From positions 75,186-139,185 of the forward strand of contig JBEULG010000011.1 in assembly GCA_041287425.1 (NCBI GenBank): a stretch of DNA of 64,000 nt. The letters run 5' to 3'. The position numbers were made by a program, and so were the translations under genes. This document shows, piece by piece, positions 16,343 to 25,031 of the stretch (positions are counted from its first letter, which is position 1; every line of letters begins with the position of its first letter). Source of the DNA: JAFGSI01 sp041287425 (GTDB lineage: Bacteria; Chloroflexota; Anaerolineae; Anaerolineales; Villigracilaceae). A model generated the notes under the pieces. That model did no database searches. It was not told the origin of the DNA and was given only the letters and a program-made list of their open reading frames with translations.

Positions 16343-17254
16343 ATGGCATCCTCGATTATGAAACAGGGGCGGCTGGTGCCGTGGTTATATTTATTGCCGG
16401 CGCTTGTCATCATGTTCATTTTCATTGTTTATCCGACTTTCAATACAATCTACTTGAGTTTTCTCGACAAGGCGAGCACCCGACCGGCGTCTGTCAATTG
16501 TGTCGAGGGGCAATCGTGCTGGGGCGTCTTCGAGAATTACCACTACGCCCTGACCAATCCGGAGATGGTGACGGCGCTGCGCAACAATGCTCGCTGGCTG
16601 GTGCTCATGGTGCCGGGGACGGTCCTCTGCGGTCTCCTCTTTGCCGTCCTGGCGGATCGGGTGCGCTATGAAAGCGTGGCCAAATCCATTCTTTTCATGC
16701 CGATGGCCATTTCCTTTATCGGGGCAGGAATCATCTGGCGTTTTGTCTATTACATCGAGACCGGCAGCGGCGAACAGATTGGCTTGTTGAATGCCATCCT
16801 GGTCAGCCTGGGGCGTCAGCCGGTGGCGTTTTTGAGCAATCCGGCCATCAACAACTATGCGCTCATGCTTGTGGGCGTCTGGTTATGGGCCGGCTTTTGT
16901 ATGACCATCTTGTCGGCGGCCATCAAAGGCTTGCCTTCCGAAGTCCTGGAGGCGGCGCGGGTGGACGGGGCCAGTGAATGGCAACTTTTCTTTCAAATCA
17001 TGTTGCCCATGATTATGCCGACTCTGGCGGTGGTGACGACCACCATGGTCATCAATGTGTTGAAGATTTTCGACATCGTCTTTGTCATGACGGGCGGCAA
17101 CTTTGGAACGGAGGTGATTGCCAACCGCATGTTCACGCTCATCGTCACCGACACAGGGCGCTCGATGGCGATTGCAGTGGTGCTCATTCTCCTGACTGTG
17201 CCGATTATGATCTTCAATGTGTATCGGTTCCGCAAACAGGAGGAAATGGCATGA
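16343..17254 (+). CDS. sugar ABC transporter permease (MalF/UgpA type)
   Basis: A 303-residue inner-membrane protein with about six TM helices. It forms half of the import channel. The coupling (EAA) loop reads EVLEAARVDGASEWQLFFQI (about 199-218), the docking point for the ATPase. The first external loop contains C53 and C59 (NCVEGQSCW), which may form a disulphide; this is unusual for the family. It overlaps the next permease gene by four bases (ATGA). Confidence 0.9.
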   Translation: MASSIMKQGRLVPWLYLLPALVIMFIFIVYPTFNTIYLSFLDKASTRPASVNCVEGQSCWGVFENYHYALTNPEMVTALRNNARWLVLMVPGTVLCGLLFAVLADRVRYESVAKSILFMPMAISFIGAGIIWRFVYYIETGSGEQIGLLNAILVSLGRQPVAFLSNPAINNYALMLVGVWLWAGFCMTILSAAIKGLPSEVLEAARVDGASEWQLFFQIMLPMIMPTLAVVTTTMVINVLKIFDIVFVMTGGNFGTEVIANRMFTLIVTDTGRSMAIAVVLILLTVPIMIFNVYRFRKQEEMA

Positions 17255-18465
17255 AACCGCTGACGGGTTTGAATCGCTTCTTTCGCGGTTTGCCCACTCA
17301 CCTGGCGCTGATTACGATGTGCGTCTTGTGGATCGTTCCGACCCTCGGCCTGTTCGTCACCTCGCTGCGGCCGCGCGAGGCCGTCCGCACCACCGGCTGG
17401 TGGACGGTTTTCCGCCCCCAGGTTCAGGAAGGGCGGGCGGAATATATGACCTATTGCGCCTCCTGTCACGGCGCAGGCGGGGATGCCATCGCCGCGGCCG
17501 ATTTGAGCGACCCCGAAGTCGTCTCGGCTTACCCGCGCTCCAATCGGCTGTTGACCATGCTCCGCCGCGGCCTGGATGGCGGACCGCACTTGATTGATCC
17601 CCCTCTGCCCGCCGAGCCGAACGCCGCGCTTGAAGTCGTGTCGCCGATTGTCACCTATATGCAGACGCTCTCTGGAATCAACCCTGAGGCTGAGCGCTTT
17701 ACCCTGCGCAATTATGCCGATGCCCTGGTCGGCTACAAAGGCAGCCAGGACTATCTGACCGATTGCGAACAGGGCGTGATCAGCACGCTGGCGAAGTTCG
17801 ATTGCGACGCCAGCGACCTGTTGAAGCCGGAGGGGATGGGACGCGCCTTCGTAAATACGCTCATCATGGCTATTCCCTCGACGATTTTGCCCATTGTCTT
17901 CGCTGCCCTGGCCGCCTATGCCTTTGCCTGGATGGATTTCAAGGGTCGCCAGTGGATTTTTGCGCTGCTGGTCGGTTTGCAAATCGTCCCCCTGCAGATG
18001 ACTCTCGTCCCGATTGCCCGTCTGTACGTGCAGATTGGCTTGGCAGGCACATTCTTGGGCATCTGGTTGTTCCATACCGGCTTTGGGCTTCCCTATGCTA
18101 TTTACCTGATGCGCAATTTCATCGGCGCTCTGCCGCGCGAGATTTTCGAATCGGCCTATCTGGATGGCGCCAATCATTGGACGGCTTTTCACAAACTTGT
18201 CTTGCCGTTGACTTTGCCGGCCATCGCTTCGCTGGGCATTTTTCAGTTCCTGTGGGTATGGAACGATTTTCTGGTGGCCAAAGTGTTTCTAAGCACGCAC
18301 CCGGTGCTCACCGTGCAGGTGACCAACCTGATCGACCCGCGCGGTGCCAACTGGCACATCCTGACCGGCGCAGCCTTTCTCTCCTTCATTATCCCAATGA
18401 TCGTCTTCTTTGCCTTCCAGCGTTATTTTGTGCGCGGCCTGTTGGCCGGTTCGGTGAAAGGATAG
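17251..18465 (+). CDS. sugar ABC transporter permease (MalG type) with inserted c-type cytochrome domain
   Basis: A 404-residue protein against about 280 for normal MalG-like permeases. TM1 is about 16-38. The usual first external loop is split after TTGWWTVFRP and resumes at FTLRNYADAL (150-159). Between them lies a domain of about 95 residues with the haem-binding motif CASCH (C69, C72, H73), preceded by EGRAEYMTY and followed by RRGLDGG and IVTYMQTL, the layout of a class I cytochrome c. Where the axial Met usually sits there is GPHLIDPP, so H113 or M103/M137 may be the sixth ligand. The remaining TM helices and EAA loop (EIFESAYLDGANHW, 298-311) are normal. C172 and C185 lie before TM2. 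No ATPase gene is in the locus. Confidence 0.88.
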   Translation: MKPLTGLNRFFRGLPTHLALITMCVLWIVPTLGLFVTSLRPREAVRTTGWWTVFRPQVQEGRAEYMTYCASCHGAGGDAIAAADLSDPEVVSAYPRSNRLLTMLRRGLDGGPHLIDPPLPAEPNAALEVVSPIVTYMQTLSGINPEAERFTLRNYADALVGYKGSQDYLTDCEQGVISTLAKFDCDASDLLKPEGMGRAFVNTLIMAIPSTILPIVFAALAAYAFAWMDFKGRQWIFALLVGLQIVPLQMTLVPIARLYVQIGLAGTFLGIWLFHTGFGLPYAIYLMRNFIGALPREIFESAYLDGANHWTAFHKLVLPLTLPAIASLGIFQFLWVWNDFLVAKVFLSTHPVLTVQVTNLIDPRGANWHILTGAAFLSFIIPMIVFFAFQRYFVRGLLAGSVKG

Positions 18466-18488
18466 AAGACCAACCGAACAACTGACTC

Positions 18489-20099
18489 ATGGACACTCAA
18501 CCCTGGTACAAAAACGCCGTCTTCTACGAGGTCTACGTTCGCGCCTTCTTCGACAGCAACGGCGACGGACATGGCGACCTGCAGGGACTGACCCAAAAAC
18601 TGGATTACCTCCAAGAACTTGGCATTGATTGCATCTGGCTCATGCCCATCTATCCATCGCCGCTCAAAGACGATGGTTATGATATTTCGGATTACTACGG
18701 CGTTCATCCGGATTACGGCACGCTTGAGGATTTCCGCGCCCTGCTCGCCACCGCTCATGCCCGCGGCCTGCGCATCATCACCGACCTGGTGGTGAATCAC
18801 ACCTCCGACCAGCACCCCTGGTTTCAGGCGGCGCGCCGCGATCCTCATTCTCCCTATCGGGATTACTATGTCTGGAGCGACGACCCATCGCCCTACGCCC
18901 AGGCCCGCATCATTTTTCTGGATAGCGAGGTCTCCAATTGGACGTTCGACCCCCTTGCCGGTCAATATTACTGGCATCGTTTTTATTCCTCTCAGCCCGA
19001 CTTGAATTACGACAACCCGGCCGTGCGGCTGGAAATGCTCAAGGTAATGAAGTTCTGGCTGGACCTGGGGGTGGATGGCTTTCGTGTAGATGCAGTCCCT
19101 TATCTCTTCGAACGGGAGGGGACGAATTGTGAGAATTTGCCGGAGACGCACGCCTATCTCAAGAAAATGCGCCGCTTCGTCGAGGAGCATTACCCCGACC
19201 GCATTCTCTTGTGCGAGGCCAATCAGTGGCCGCGCGACGTGCGCGCCTATTTTGGCCGGGGGGATGAATTTCATATGGCCTTTCACTTTCCGCTCATGCC
19301 GCGCCTTTTCATGGCCATCCGGCGCGGCGAGGCCGAACCGATTCGCTGGGTGCTTTCAGAGACACCTCCCATTCCTTCCTCCTGTCAGTGGTGCACCTTT
19401 CTGCGCAATCATGATGAATTGACCCTTGAGATGGTCTCGGAAGAGGAGCGCCGCTGGATGTGGCAGGAATACGCTCCCGAACCGCGCATGCGCCTCAACC
19501 TGGGCATCCGCCGACGATTGGCTTCGCTGCTCGATCACGATCAACGCAAGATCGAATTGGCCTACTCTCTGCTCTTTACGCTGCCCGGTTCACCCATCCT
19601 GTACTATGGAGATGAAATCGGCATGGGGGACGATCTCTCTTTGCCCGACCGGAACGGTTTGCGGACGCCGATGCAATGGGAGCCCGGACCCGCGGCCGGT
19701 TTCTCGACGAGCCGCGATCTCTACAGCCCCCTTGCCAATCCTCAAATCAACGTGGCTGCCCAGCGCGCCGATCCGACCTCGCTCTGGCAGGCGATTCGCA
19801 GAATGATCGCCGTCCGCAAGGCTCATCCTGCCCTGGGGAGCGGCGAACTTGTCTGGATTGAGCAAGAAAACCGCAGCATCGCCGCCTATTGGCGGACGCT
19901 GGCAAGCAGTCGGTTGTTGGTTGTCAACAATTTGAGCGGCGCGGCCCAATCCGTTCGCCTGCCGATTGACGACCGGCCTTTTGTGGACGCGTTGAACGGC
20001 CGCGTCTACTCCTCCCGGAGCAGGGCGCTGGAATTGGGCCTTTCCCCTTATGAATATCGCTGGTTGCGTGTGGAGGAAGGGCGAGTAAACGAAAAGTAA
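18489..20099 (+). CDS. treS: trehalose synthase (maltose alpha-D-glucosyltransferase), GH13
   Basis: A 536-residue GH13 enzyme interconverting maltose and trehalose. It begins WYKNAVFYEVYVRAFFDSNG, diagnostic for TreS. Family motifs are IITDLVVNHTSDQHPWF, the nucleophile Asp in DGFRVDAVPYLFEREGTN, the acid Glu in LLCEANQWP, and the transition-state Asp in FLRNHDELTLEMV. A C-terminal beta domain ends the protein, and no maltokinase fusion is present. It starts 23 bases after the permease gene, so imported disaccharide is likely isomerised in the cytoplasm. Confidence 0.92.
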   Translation: MDTQPWYKNAVFYEVYVRAFFDSNGDGHGDLQGLTQKLDYLQELGIDCIWLMPIYPSPLKDDGYDISDYYGVHPDYGTLEDFRALLATAHARGLRIITDLVVNHTSDQHPWFQAARRDPHSPYRDYYVWSDDPSPYAQARIIFLDSEVSNWTFDPLAGQYYWHRFYSSQPDLNYDNPAVRLEMLKVMKFWLDLGVDGFRVDAVPYLFEREGTNCENLPETHAYLKKMRRFVEEHYPDRILLCEANQWPRDVRAYFGRGDEFHMAFHFPLMPRLFMAIRRGEAEPIRWVLSETPPIPSSCQWCTFLRNHDELTLEMVSEEERRWMWQEYAPEPRMRLNLGIRRRLASLLDHDQRKIELAYSLLFTLPGSPILYYGDEIGMGDDLSLPDRNGLRTPMQWEPGPAAGFSTSRDLYSPLANPQINVAAQRADPTSLWQAIRRMIAVRKAHPALGSGELVWIEQENRSIAAYWRTLASSRLLVVNNLSGAAQSVRLPIDDRPFVDALNGRVYSSRSRALELGLSPYEYRWLRVEEGRVNEK

Positions 20100-20178
20100 C
20101 CGGGGCGGCTGGCGCGCAAGGCCAGATTGCCAGGCCGCCAAACATGGCGCGCCACAGACGATGCCCCGGAAGGAAATG

Positions 20179-20212
20179 AAGAACCCGCGCCTTTCTTATG
20201 GAACGGGTTCTT
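20179..20212. terminator. hairpin between convergent treS and response-regulator genes
   Basis: An inverted repeat AAGAACCCG / CGGGTTCTT with a 16-base loop lies in the 124-base gap between convergent genes. A wider pairing of CCGGGGC (20100) with GCCCCGG is also possible. No strong T-run is present. Confidence 0.5.
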
Positions 20213-20223
20213 CAAGACCGAGT

Positions 20224-20583
20224 CTATTCCCTGTGCAGGCGCTGGGTCAGATCGCGCAACTGGGTGAAAGAAATGGGTTTGACGAGCACGAAATCGGCCT
20301 GATCTTGGTAAGCCTCTGCCAGGCGGGCATCGGCGGTGGCAACGACCACGATGGTCTCTTTCAGACGCGGATCGGCGCGGATTTGTTCGAACAGCGACGG
20401 CCCGTCAACCACCGGCAGGTGCAGGTCGAGAATGACCACTTTGGGTTCGGTGGTCAGCAGAAGGTTGCGCGCGGTTTGCCCGTCGCGAGCCGTCTCGACT
20501 TGGAAGCCAGCCGCCTGCAGGGCTTCGGAAAAAATGATGGCCAGATCCATGTCGTCTTCAACGACCAACCCTAACTCGTTCAT
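20224..20583 (-). CDS. single-domain response regulator
   Basis: A 119-residue CheY-like receiver with nothing after it. The acidic pocket is E9-D10-D11 (VVEDDMD), the phospho-acceptor D53 (VVILDLHLP), the switch Thr lies in VVATADARL, and the invariant Lys is K102 (LVKPISF). All are intact. It lacks a DNA-binding output domain, so it must act by protein contact or phosphorelay. Its start overlaps the histidine kinase stop by three bases, so the pair is co-translated as the last two genes of the diterpene operon. Confidence 0.92.
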   Translation of the reverse strand: MNELGLVVEDDMDLAIIFSEALQAAGFQVETARDGQTARNLLLTTEPKVVILDLHLPVVDGPSLFEQIRADPRLKETIVVVATADARLAEAYQDQADFVLVKPISFTQLRDLTQRLHRE

Positions 20584-22283
20584 GGTGTCCTCCTCTTGCT
20601 GGGCGGGTTTACAACCAGGGGAAGTGTTACAGTAAAGACACTTCCTACCCCAATTTTACTCTTGACCGCGACCGCGCCGCCCATCAAATTGGCCAGTTGC
20701 TGCACGATGGTCAGGCCAAGGCCGAAGCCGCCGTGCCGGCGGGTGAGGGTGCTGTCCGCCTGGCGGAAGGCCTCGAAGATGTGCGGGAGTTCGTCGTCGG
20801 GGATGCCGACGCCGGTGTCGGTCACCTCGATGCACCATTGTTTTTTGTTGGGCCGGAACAGCCGGATGTGCACGGACCCCTGGTCGGTGAATTTGATGGC
20901 GTTGTTGGTCAAGTTGATGAGAATTTGCTGGAGGCGAGCCGGGTCGCCGGTGAGGGTTTCGGGCAGTTCGGGGTCCAGTTCGCTGGTCAGGGCCAGGCCC
21001 TTGTCGGTGGCGGTTTTGTTCATTATTTCCAGGACGTTTTCCAGCAGAGCGGCGGGCCGGAAAGGTTGCATCTGAATGGTCATCTTGCCGGCTTCGATTT
21101 GCGCCTGGTCGAGCAGGTCGTTGACGATGTCCAGCAGGCGGCGCACGTTGGAGAGGATGCGGTCGGAGGCGCGCACTTGCTTTTCGTTGACCGGACCGTA
21201 GATGGCCTCTTTGAGCATTTCGGCATAACCGAGGATGGCGTTGAGCGGGGTACGCAGTTCGTGCGAGACGATGGCCAGGAAGGTGTTCTTCATCCGCTCG
21301 ATCTCGGCTTCGCGCGTGTAATCGCGAAAGACGGCCACAGTGCCAATCCGCTCGCCGTTGATGTCGGTCACCTGGGCGGCGCTGACCGAGAGAGTCTTCT
21401 TGCCCCACTGGATGCGGTAACTGCTGATTTGCTGGCCAGAGGCAGCGAGGAGGCCGGCCAGGATGCCGCGGTTTTTGGCGTCCAGGGCGGGAGCGCGAGC
21501 GAGTTCCTCGGCGGTGATGGCCGACAGCCGGTCCTCAGGGATTTCCAGCAGGCGGACGAGAGCCGGGTTGACGTGAGTGGCCTTGTTGCGCAAATCGAAG
21601 ACGATGACGCCGTCGGCGATGCTTTCCAGGATGGCGCGACTTCGGCTGGCTTCGGCGCGCTCGCGTCCCAGCGCACTGACCAGGGCCTGGGTCCGTTCCT
21701 GGACGAGTTTATCCAGGTTGGCATTAATGAGACGAACCTCGCTCAGGGCGCGTTCGAGGTTGGATGCAATGATCCAACTGATGAAGGCCACGGCAAAGTA
21801 TAGGAAGAGAGCAACCAGATTGGGAAACAAATTATTCCCCAGAGCCAGGACAAGGATGATGCCGGAGGAGAATGCGGCGACAATAAATGATGACCATGAT
21901 TTGAGCAGACCACTGGCAAGGATGATGGGCACAACAAATACCCATAAACTGCGCCCATCGACAATTTGCTGGGGCGTGTCGCTGATACTGAAGATTAGCA
22001 ATAGAAAGACAATGAATAATGAGGCAGCCAGCGCCCCTGATTTCCGCATATTCAACCAGTATAGGCCGCCCAAACCAATTAGGGTAATCAGACTGCCGCC
22101 CAATATGACCAACGCTTCTTCTGGTTCTTGTGCTTTCCAGAGAATTACATCGGCAACGATGGCTATGACGGCAATAAGGCCGAGAAGCGCCAGGAAGATG
22201 TTCAACAATTGGCGCCGACGGGCATCATCGGGGTCTGCGGAGGAAACGGTTATAAATCGTCCCAAACGTTGTTGCAGGGTCAT
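20580..22283 (-). CDS. membrane sensor histidine kinase with PAS domain
   Basis: A 567-residue kinase. About six TM helices (25-200) form a membrane sensor of the MASE-like kind, followed by a coiled coil, a PAS domain (about 220-330, ADGVIVFDLRNKATHVNPAL), the H-box AIVSHELRTPLNAILGY with the phospho-accepting His, and a full HATPase (N-box LTNNAIKF, DTGVGIPDD, GFGLGL). The start at 22283 has an AGAGGTG site and follows the diterpene cyclase stop by two bases. Longer upstream frames lie inside the cyclase gene. The partner is the response regulator that follows. The ligand is unknown; a membrane lipid product of the operon would be a natural guess. Confidence 0.9.
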   Translation of the reverse strand: MTLQQRLGRFITVSSADPDDARRRQLLNIFLALLGLIAVIAIVADVILWKAQEPEEALVILGGSLITLIGLGGLYWLNMRKSGALAASLFIVFLLLIFSISDTPQQIVDGRSLWVFVVPIILASGLLKSWSSFIVAAFSSGIILVLALGNNLFPNLVALFLYFAVAFISWIIASNLERALSEVRLINANLDKLVQERTQALVSALGRERAEASRSRAILESIADGVIVFDLRNKATHVNPALVRLLEIPEDRLSAITAEELARAPALDAKNRGILAGLLAASGQQISSYRIQWGKKTLSVSAAQVTDINGERIGTVAVFRDYTREAEIERMKNTFLAIVSHELRTPLNAILGYAEMLKEAIYGPVNEKQVRASDRILSNVRRLLDIVNDLLDQAQIEAGKMTIQMQPFRPAALLENVLEIMNKTATDKGLALTSELDPELPETLTGDPARLQQILINLTNNAIKFTDQGSVHIRLFRPNKKQWCIEVTDTGVGIPDDELPHIFEAFRQADSTLTRRHGGFGLGLTIVQQLANLMGGAVAVKSKIGVGSVFTVTLPLVVNPPSKRRTP

Positions 22284-22285
22284 TT

Positions 22286-23767
22286 TCACCTCTGAACATT
22301 CAATGCGCTGAGGACAGCGGAACGAATCACATTTTCCGGGCAATACAGGCACTTTCCAATCCAAAGTGGTGGATAGGGTGGTTCGACGTGGTCTTTGAGC
22401 CAGAGGAGGGCGTTTCGCACCGCATTGAGGGCTTTGATTTGGGTGTTGCCCGGATGATGCTGTGACCAAGCCCAGAGTGCCTGAATGCAATAAGCGGTCT
22501 CTTCTGCTGTGGGTGTATACATTCCCCACGCGCCACTTTTATTTTGGGTATCCAGAAGCCAGTGGACGGCTTGCAGCACCAATTCCGGTGCAAAGCCGGC
22601 GCAGGCGATGACAATGTGGCTGGTGACATAATATGGCGAAATATGCCATTTGTCGTGCCAGTAGCCCCCGGGGACGCGGGCGCGTTCCAGGAAGTGGATG
22701 GCTTTGCTGACCGGCGGAGCGTTTCGGTCCATGCCAGAAGCGCGCAATGCTCCCAGGATATGGGCATGGGCGCTGGTGGAGGGGTTGGCTTCTAGCGGAT
22801 AACAACGGAAATTCAGCGGTTCTTCGTAGGAGAGAACAGCATCAATGTCGACGGCGGTTTCGTAGCGTTTCAGGGTTTCGAATACCAGCCCGGTATCATC
22901 GCCGTCTCGTACGGAGTAGTCGGCAGCAAATCCTGTTCCTTGTCCTGGCTGCCATGCCCGTTCCAGGAAACTCACGTGTTTTTTGACCGCTGGATGAAAA
23001 CGGATTTCGGGCCAGGTGAGGGCAAGATTCCAAAGTGTCCAGGCGACCTCGAAGACATCAAAGGGAGCCACGTTCGGAACTCCCCCGCTCTGAGCGTCGC
23101 GAGAGTGTTTTAAGTAGGAGAGGGCAGCGGAGTCACCTGGCTTGACCATCAGGACGTAATAGGCTGTGGCGGCTGGTGAACAACCGACCGAACCATTGCT
23201 CTCCGTGAGTTGAGACAGGTTCAGCATATCGAAATCTTCGCCTGCCATTTCTGCCGAAAATGCAACGGTGCTGTAGCGGTGGATGCCACCCTGGAGCTTT
23301 TGTCGTTTCATGGCCCGCAGGTTTCCCAGTTTTCCAAGGATGCGCTCTCCCTGGCGTTTGATGAGACCTAACCGTTCTGCTTCGGCTACAAGAGTGGGAG
23401 CAATCATCTCGAAACCAACCGTCGCGCCGCGAACATCTTTTGCCAATCCTGCTGTTGCGCCTTCACAGATGCGTTCTAGGGCTTGCTGACCAAGTTCAAT
23501 CTGTTTTCGATCTTGAGAACGACGGCCCCGGCGCGCCAGGGCAATCATGGCTGCCAGCGTACAAATGACGCGGTCGTGGTAATAAAAGGGTGATTCTGCT
23601 CCCCAGGCGCCATCGGACAACTGATGAGCACACAACCAGCCCATCGCTTCGTTGCTGAGACATGAGTCTATGTCAACCAGCCGCGCTACCCATGCCGTGT
23701 CATAGGGGACCGGTGGCATACGGCCGGGTCCTATAGTTTCTAGCAGTTCAATAGTGGGGTCAGTCAT
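22286..23767 (-). CDS. class II diterpene cyclase (copalyl/halimadienyl/kolavenyl diphosphate synthase type)
   Basis: A 493-residue protein, close to Mycobacterium tuberculosis Rv3377c (about 500). It would protonate and cyclise geranylgeranyl diphosphate without removing the diphosphate. The DxDD acid motif is D288-G-D-D291 (SVRDGDDTGLVFETLKRY). Other family marks are PYDTAWVARL (21-30), GSVGCSPAATAYYV, HDKWHISPYYVTSH and WGMYTPTAEETAYC. There is no DDxxD motif, so it is class II only. The exact skeleton cannot be read from sequence. It overlaps the GT87 gene by eight bases and precedes the histidine kinase by two. Confidence 0.9.
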   Translation of the reverse strand: MTDPTIELLETIGPGRMPPVPYDTAWVARLVDIDSCLSNEAMGWLCAHQLSDGAWGAESPFYYHDRVICTLAAMIALARRGRRSQDRKQIELGQQALERICEGATAGLAKDVRGATVGFEMIAPTLVAEAERLGLIKRQGERILGKLGNLRAMKRQKLQGGIHRYSTVAFSAEMAGEDFDMLNLSQLTESNGSVGCSPAATAYYVLMVKPGDSAALSYLKHSRDAQSGGVPNVAPFDVFEVAWTLWNLALTWPEIRFHPAVKKHVSFLERAWQPGQGTGFAADYSVRDGDDTGLVFETLKRYETAVDIDAVLSYEEPLNFRCYPLEANPSTSAHAHILGALRASGMDRNAPPVSKAIHFLERARVPGGYWHDKWHISPYYVTSHIVIACAGFAPELVLQAVHWLLDTQNKSGAWGMYTPTAEETAYCIQALWAWSQHHPGNTQIKALNAVRNALLWLKDHVEPPYPPLWIGKCLYCPENVIRSAVLSALNVQR

Positions 23768-25031
23768 GCCACCTCTGTTTCAGCAACCATGAGTAATTGG
23801 CCAGAATGGTTAACATGGTTGTAGGAATATAAATACTGTAATCCCATGGCAGGTAAGAGTCTTGAATCATTGGGGGGCCAACAACATATAAGATTGCCCG
23901 AATGGGGTCGAGCAAAGCGTAGGCGAGGAAAAATATTGAAAGAACAACTGTCCACTTTCTGTCAGCCGCCGAAACCAGATAGGCGTAGATGGCGATGGTC
24001 AGGAACGCTTCCCACAAGACATCCAGCCAGATGAACGCTCCTAGGTACAAGAGCAAGGCTATTTCGAGGGCGACGGCAGGAGTAATGTTGCCGTCGCGCT
24101 TGGAAAACAGGCGGAGGCACAGAATTCCAAGCGGAATCAGCAAAATGACCTTAATCGCAGTGGCCAGACGCAATATGGCTTCGGAAGGGCCAAGCATAAA
24201 AGCAAAAATTTGTTTGATGGAATGATTGTAGCCCAAAAAGCCGCTTTCTGGACCTCGATAAGGAAATTCCCGTCCGAGGCGAGCAAGAAGGCCGATGTAT
24301 TCCCGGAATTGACCGACGACATATGCTGAGCCACCCACAAGAGCGGTAATGCCGGCCAGAATAAGGTAACTAAGCAAGGCCCCTATTAACATCTTGAAAA
24401 AGAAACGATAGTGTTTGAACAGCAGTGGAATAGCGGCCGCAAATGCCCACTGAGGTTTGGTGACCAGAATGAAAGTCAACCAAAGAATCGCCTGCGCCAG
24501 ATTCTGTTTGAGAATTGCCTCAATGAGCAGGGTTCCCAGCAAGGCCATGATGGTGTAAATGTTCAGGTAGCCGAGGTCGTCCCAAAAAGGGGAAAACACT
24601 AACCATACCGGTAAAGTCAAGATTAGCATGCGATTGGCGTGGTCGAGTTCGCAGAAGGCGAAGATTCGCCGCCAGGCTGCAAAGAGAGCGATGTAAGCCG
24701 CGATATGCAAAAGAAGTTGCAAAGCGATGTTGACCTGCGCAGGCAACCACAAGAAGGGGGCAAACAGGCAGGCAAAAATGGGAGGATAAGGAAAATGATA
24801 CTCTAGGATTTCGAGTGATGTTGGGTAGAGTGCAGCGCCCTCGATGAAATGCCGAGAGGCGTCCAGGTAGACTTGGAGGTCGATTGCGGCCTGATTCTCA
24901 TTCCCCGAAAAAAGGACGCTTGCTTGAAGCCCCAAGCGGGCCAGCGACCAGGCGGCGGCAATGGTCAAGAGCACTCGAAACCAGCGCCTTGTATGCCACT
25001 CTTCCTGAAGATCGGTCCAAAAAGGTTTCAT
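23760..25031 (-). CDS. GT87-family (DUF2029) polyprenol-phosphate-dependent glycosyltransferase
   Basis: A 423-residue membrane protein with about ten TM helices. The first external loop contains AIDLQVYLDASRHF followed by EGAALYP, the GT87 signature in which the Asp (D51) is the catalytic base in relatives such as mycobacterial PimE. Such enzymes add a mannose or similar sugar from a polyprenyl-phosphate donor on the outer face of the membrane. The gene sits between the two diterpene enzymes with overlaps on both sides (ATGA with the upstream gene, eight bases with the cyclase), so glycosylation of a diterpenoid or related lipid is suggested but not shown. The start at 25031 is the ATG overlapping the upstream stop. 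Confidence 0.78.
   Translation of the reverse strand: MKPFWTDLQEEWHTRRWFRVLLTIAAAWSLARLGLQASVLFSGNENQAAIDLQVYLDASRHFIEGAALYPTSLEILEYHFPYPPIFACLFAPFLWLPAQVNIALQLLLHIAAYIALFAAWRRIFAFCELDHANRMLILTLPVWLVFSPFWDDLGYLNIYTIMALLGTLLIEAILKQNLAQAILWLTFILVTKPQWAFAAAIPLLFKHYRFFFKMLIGALLSYLILAGITALVGGSAYVVGQFREYIGLLARLGREFPYRGPESGFLGYNHSIKQIFAFMLGPSEAILRLATAIKVILLIPLGILCLRLFSKRDGNITPAVALEIALLLYLGAFIWLDVLWEAFLTIAIYAYLVSAADRKWTVVLSIFFLAYALLDPIRAILYVVGPPMIQDSYLPWDYSIYIPTTMLTILANYSWLLKQRWHD

Noticed and set aside
17416..17697. Cytochrome c segment as an assembly chimera or separate gene.
   Set aside because: The frame is unbroken, both permease flanks continue at the expected residues, and no start codon with a ribosome binding site or stop codon is found at the borders.
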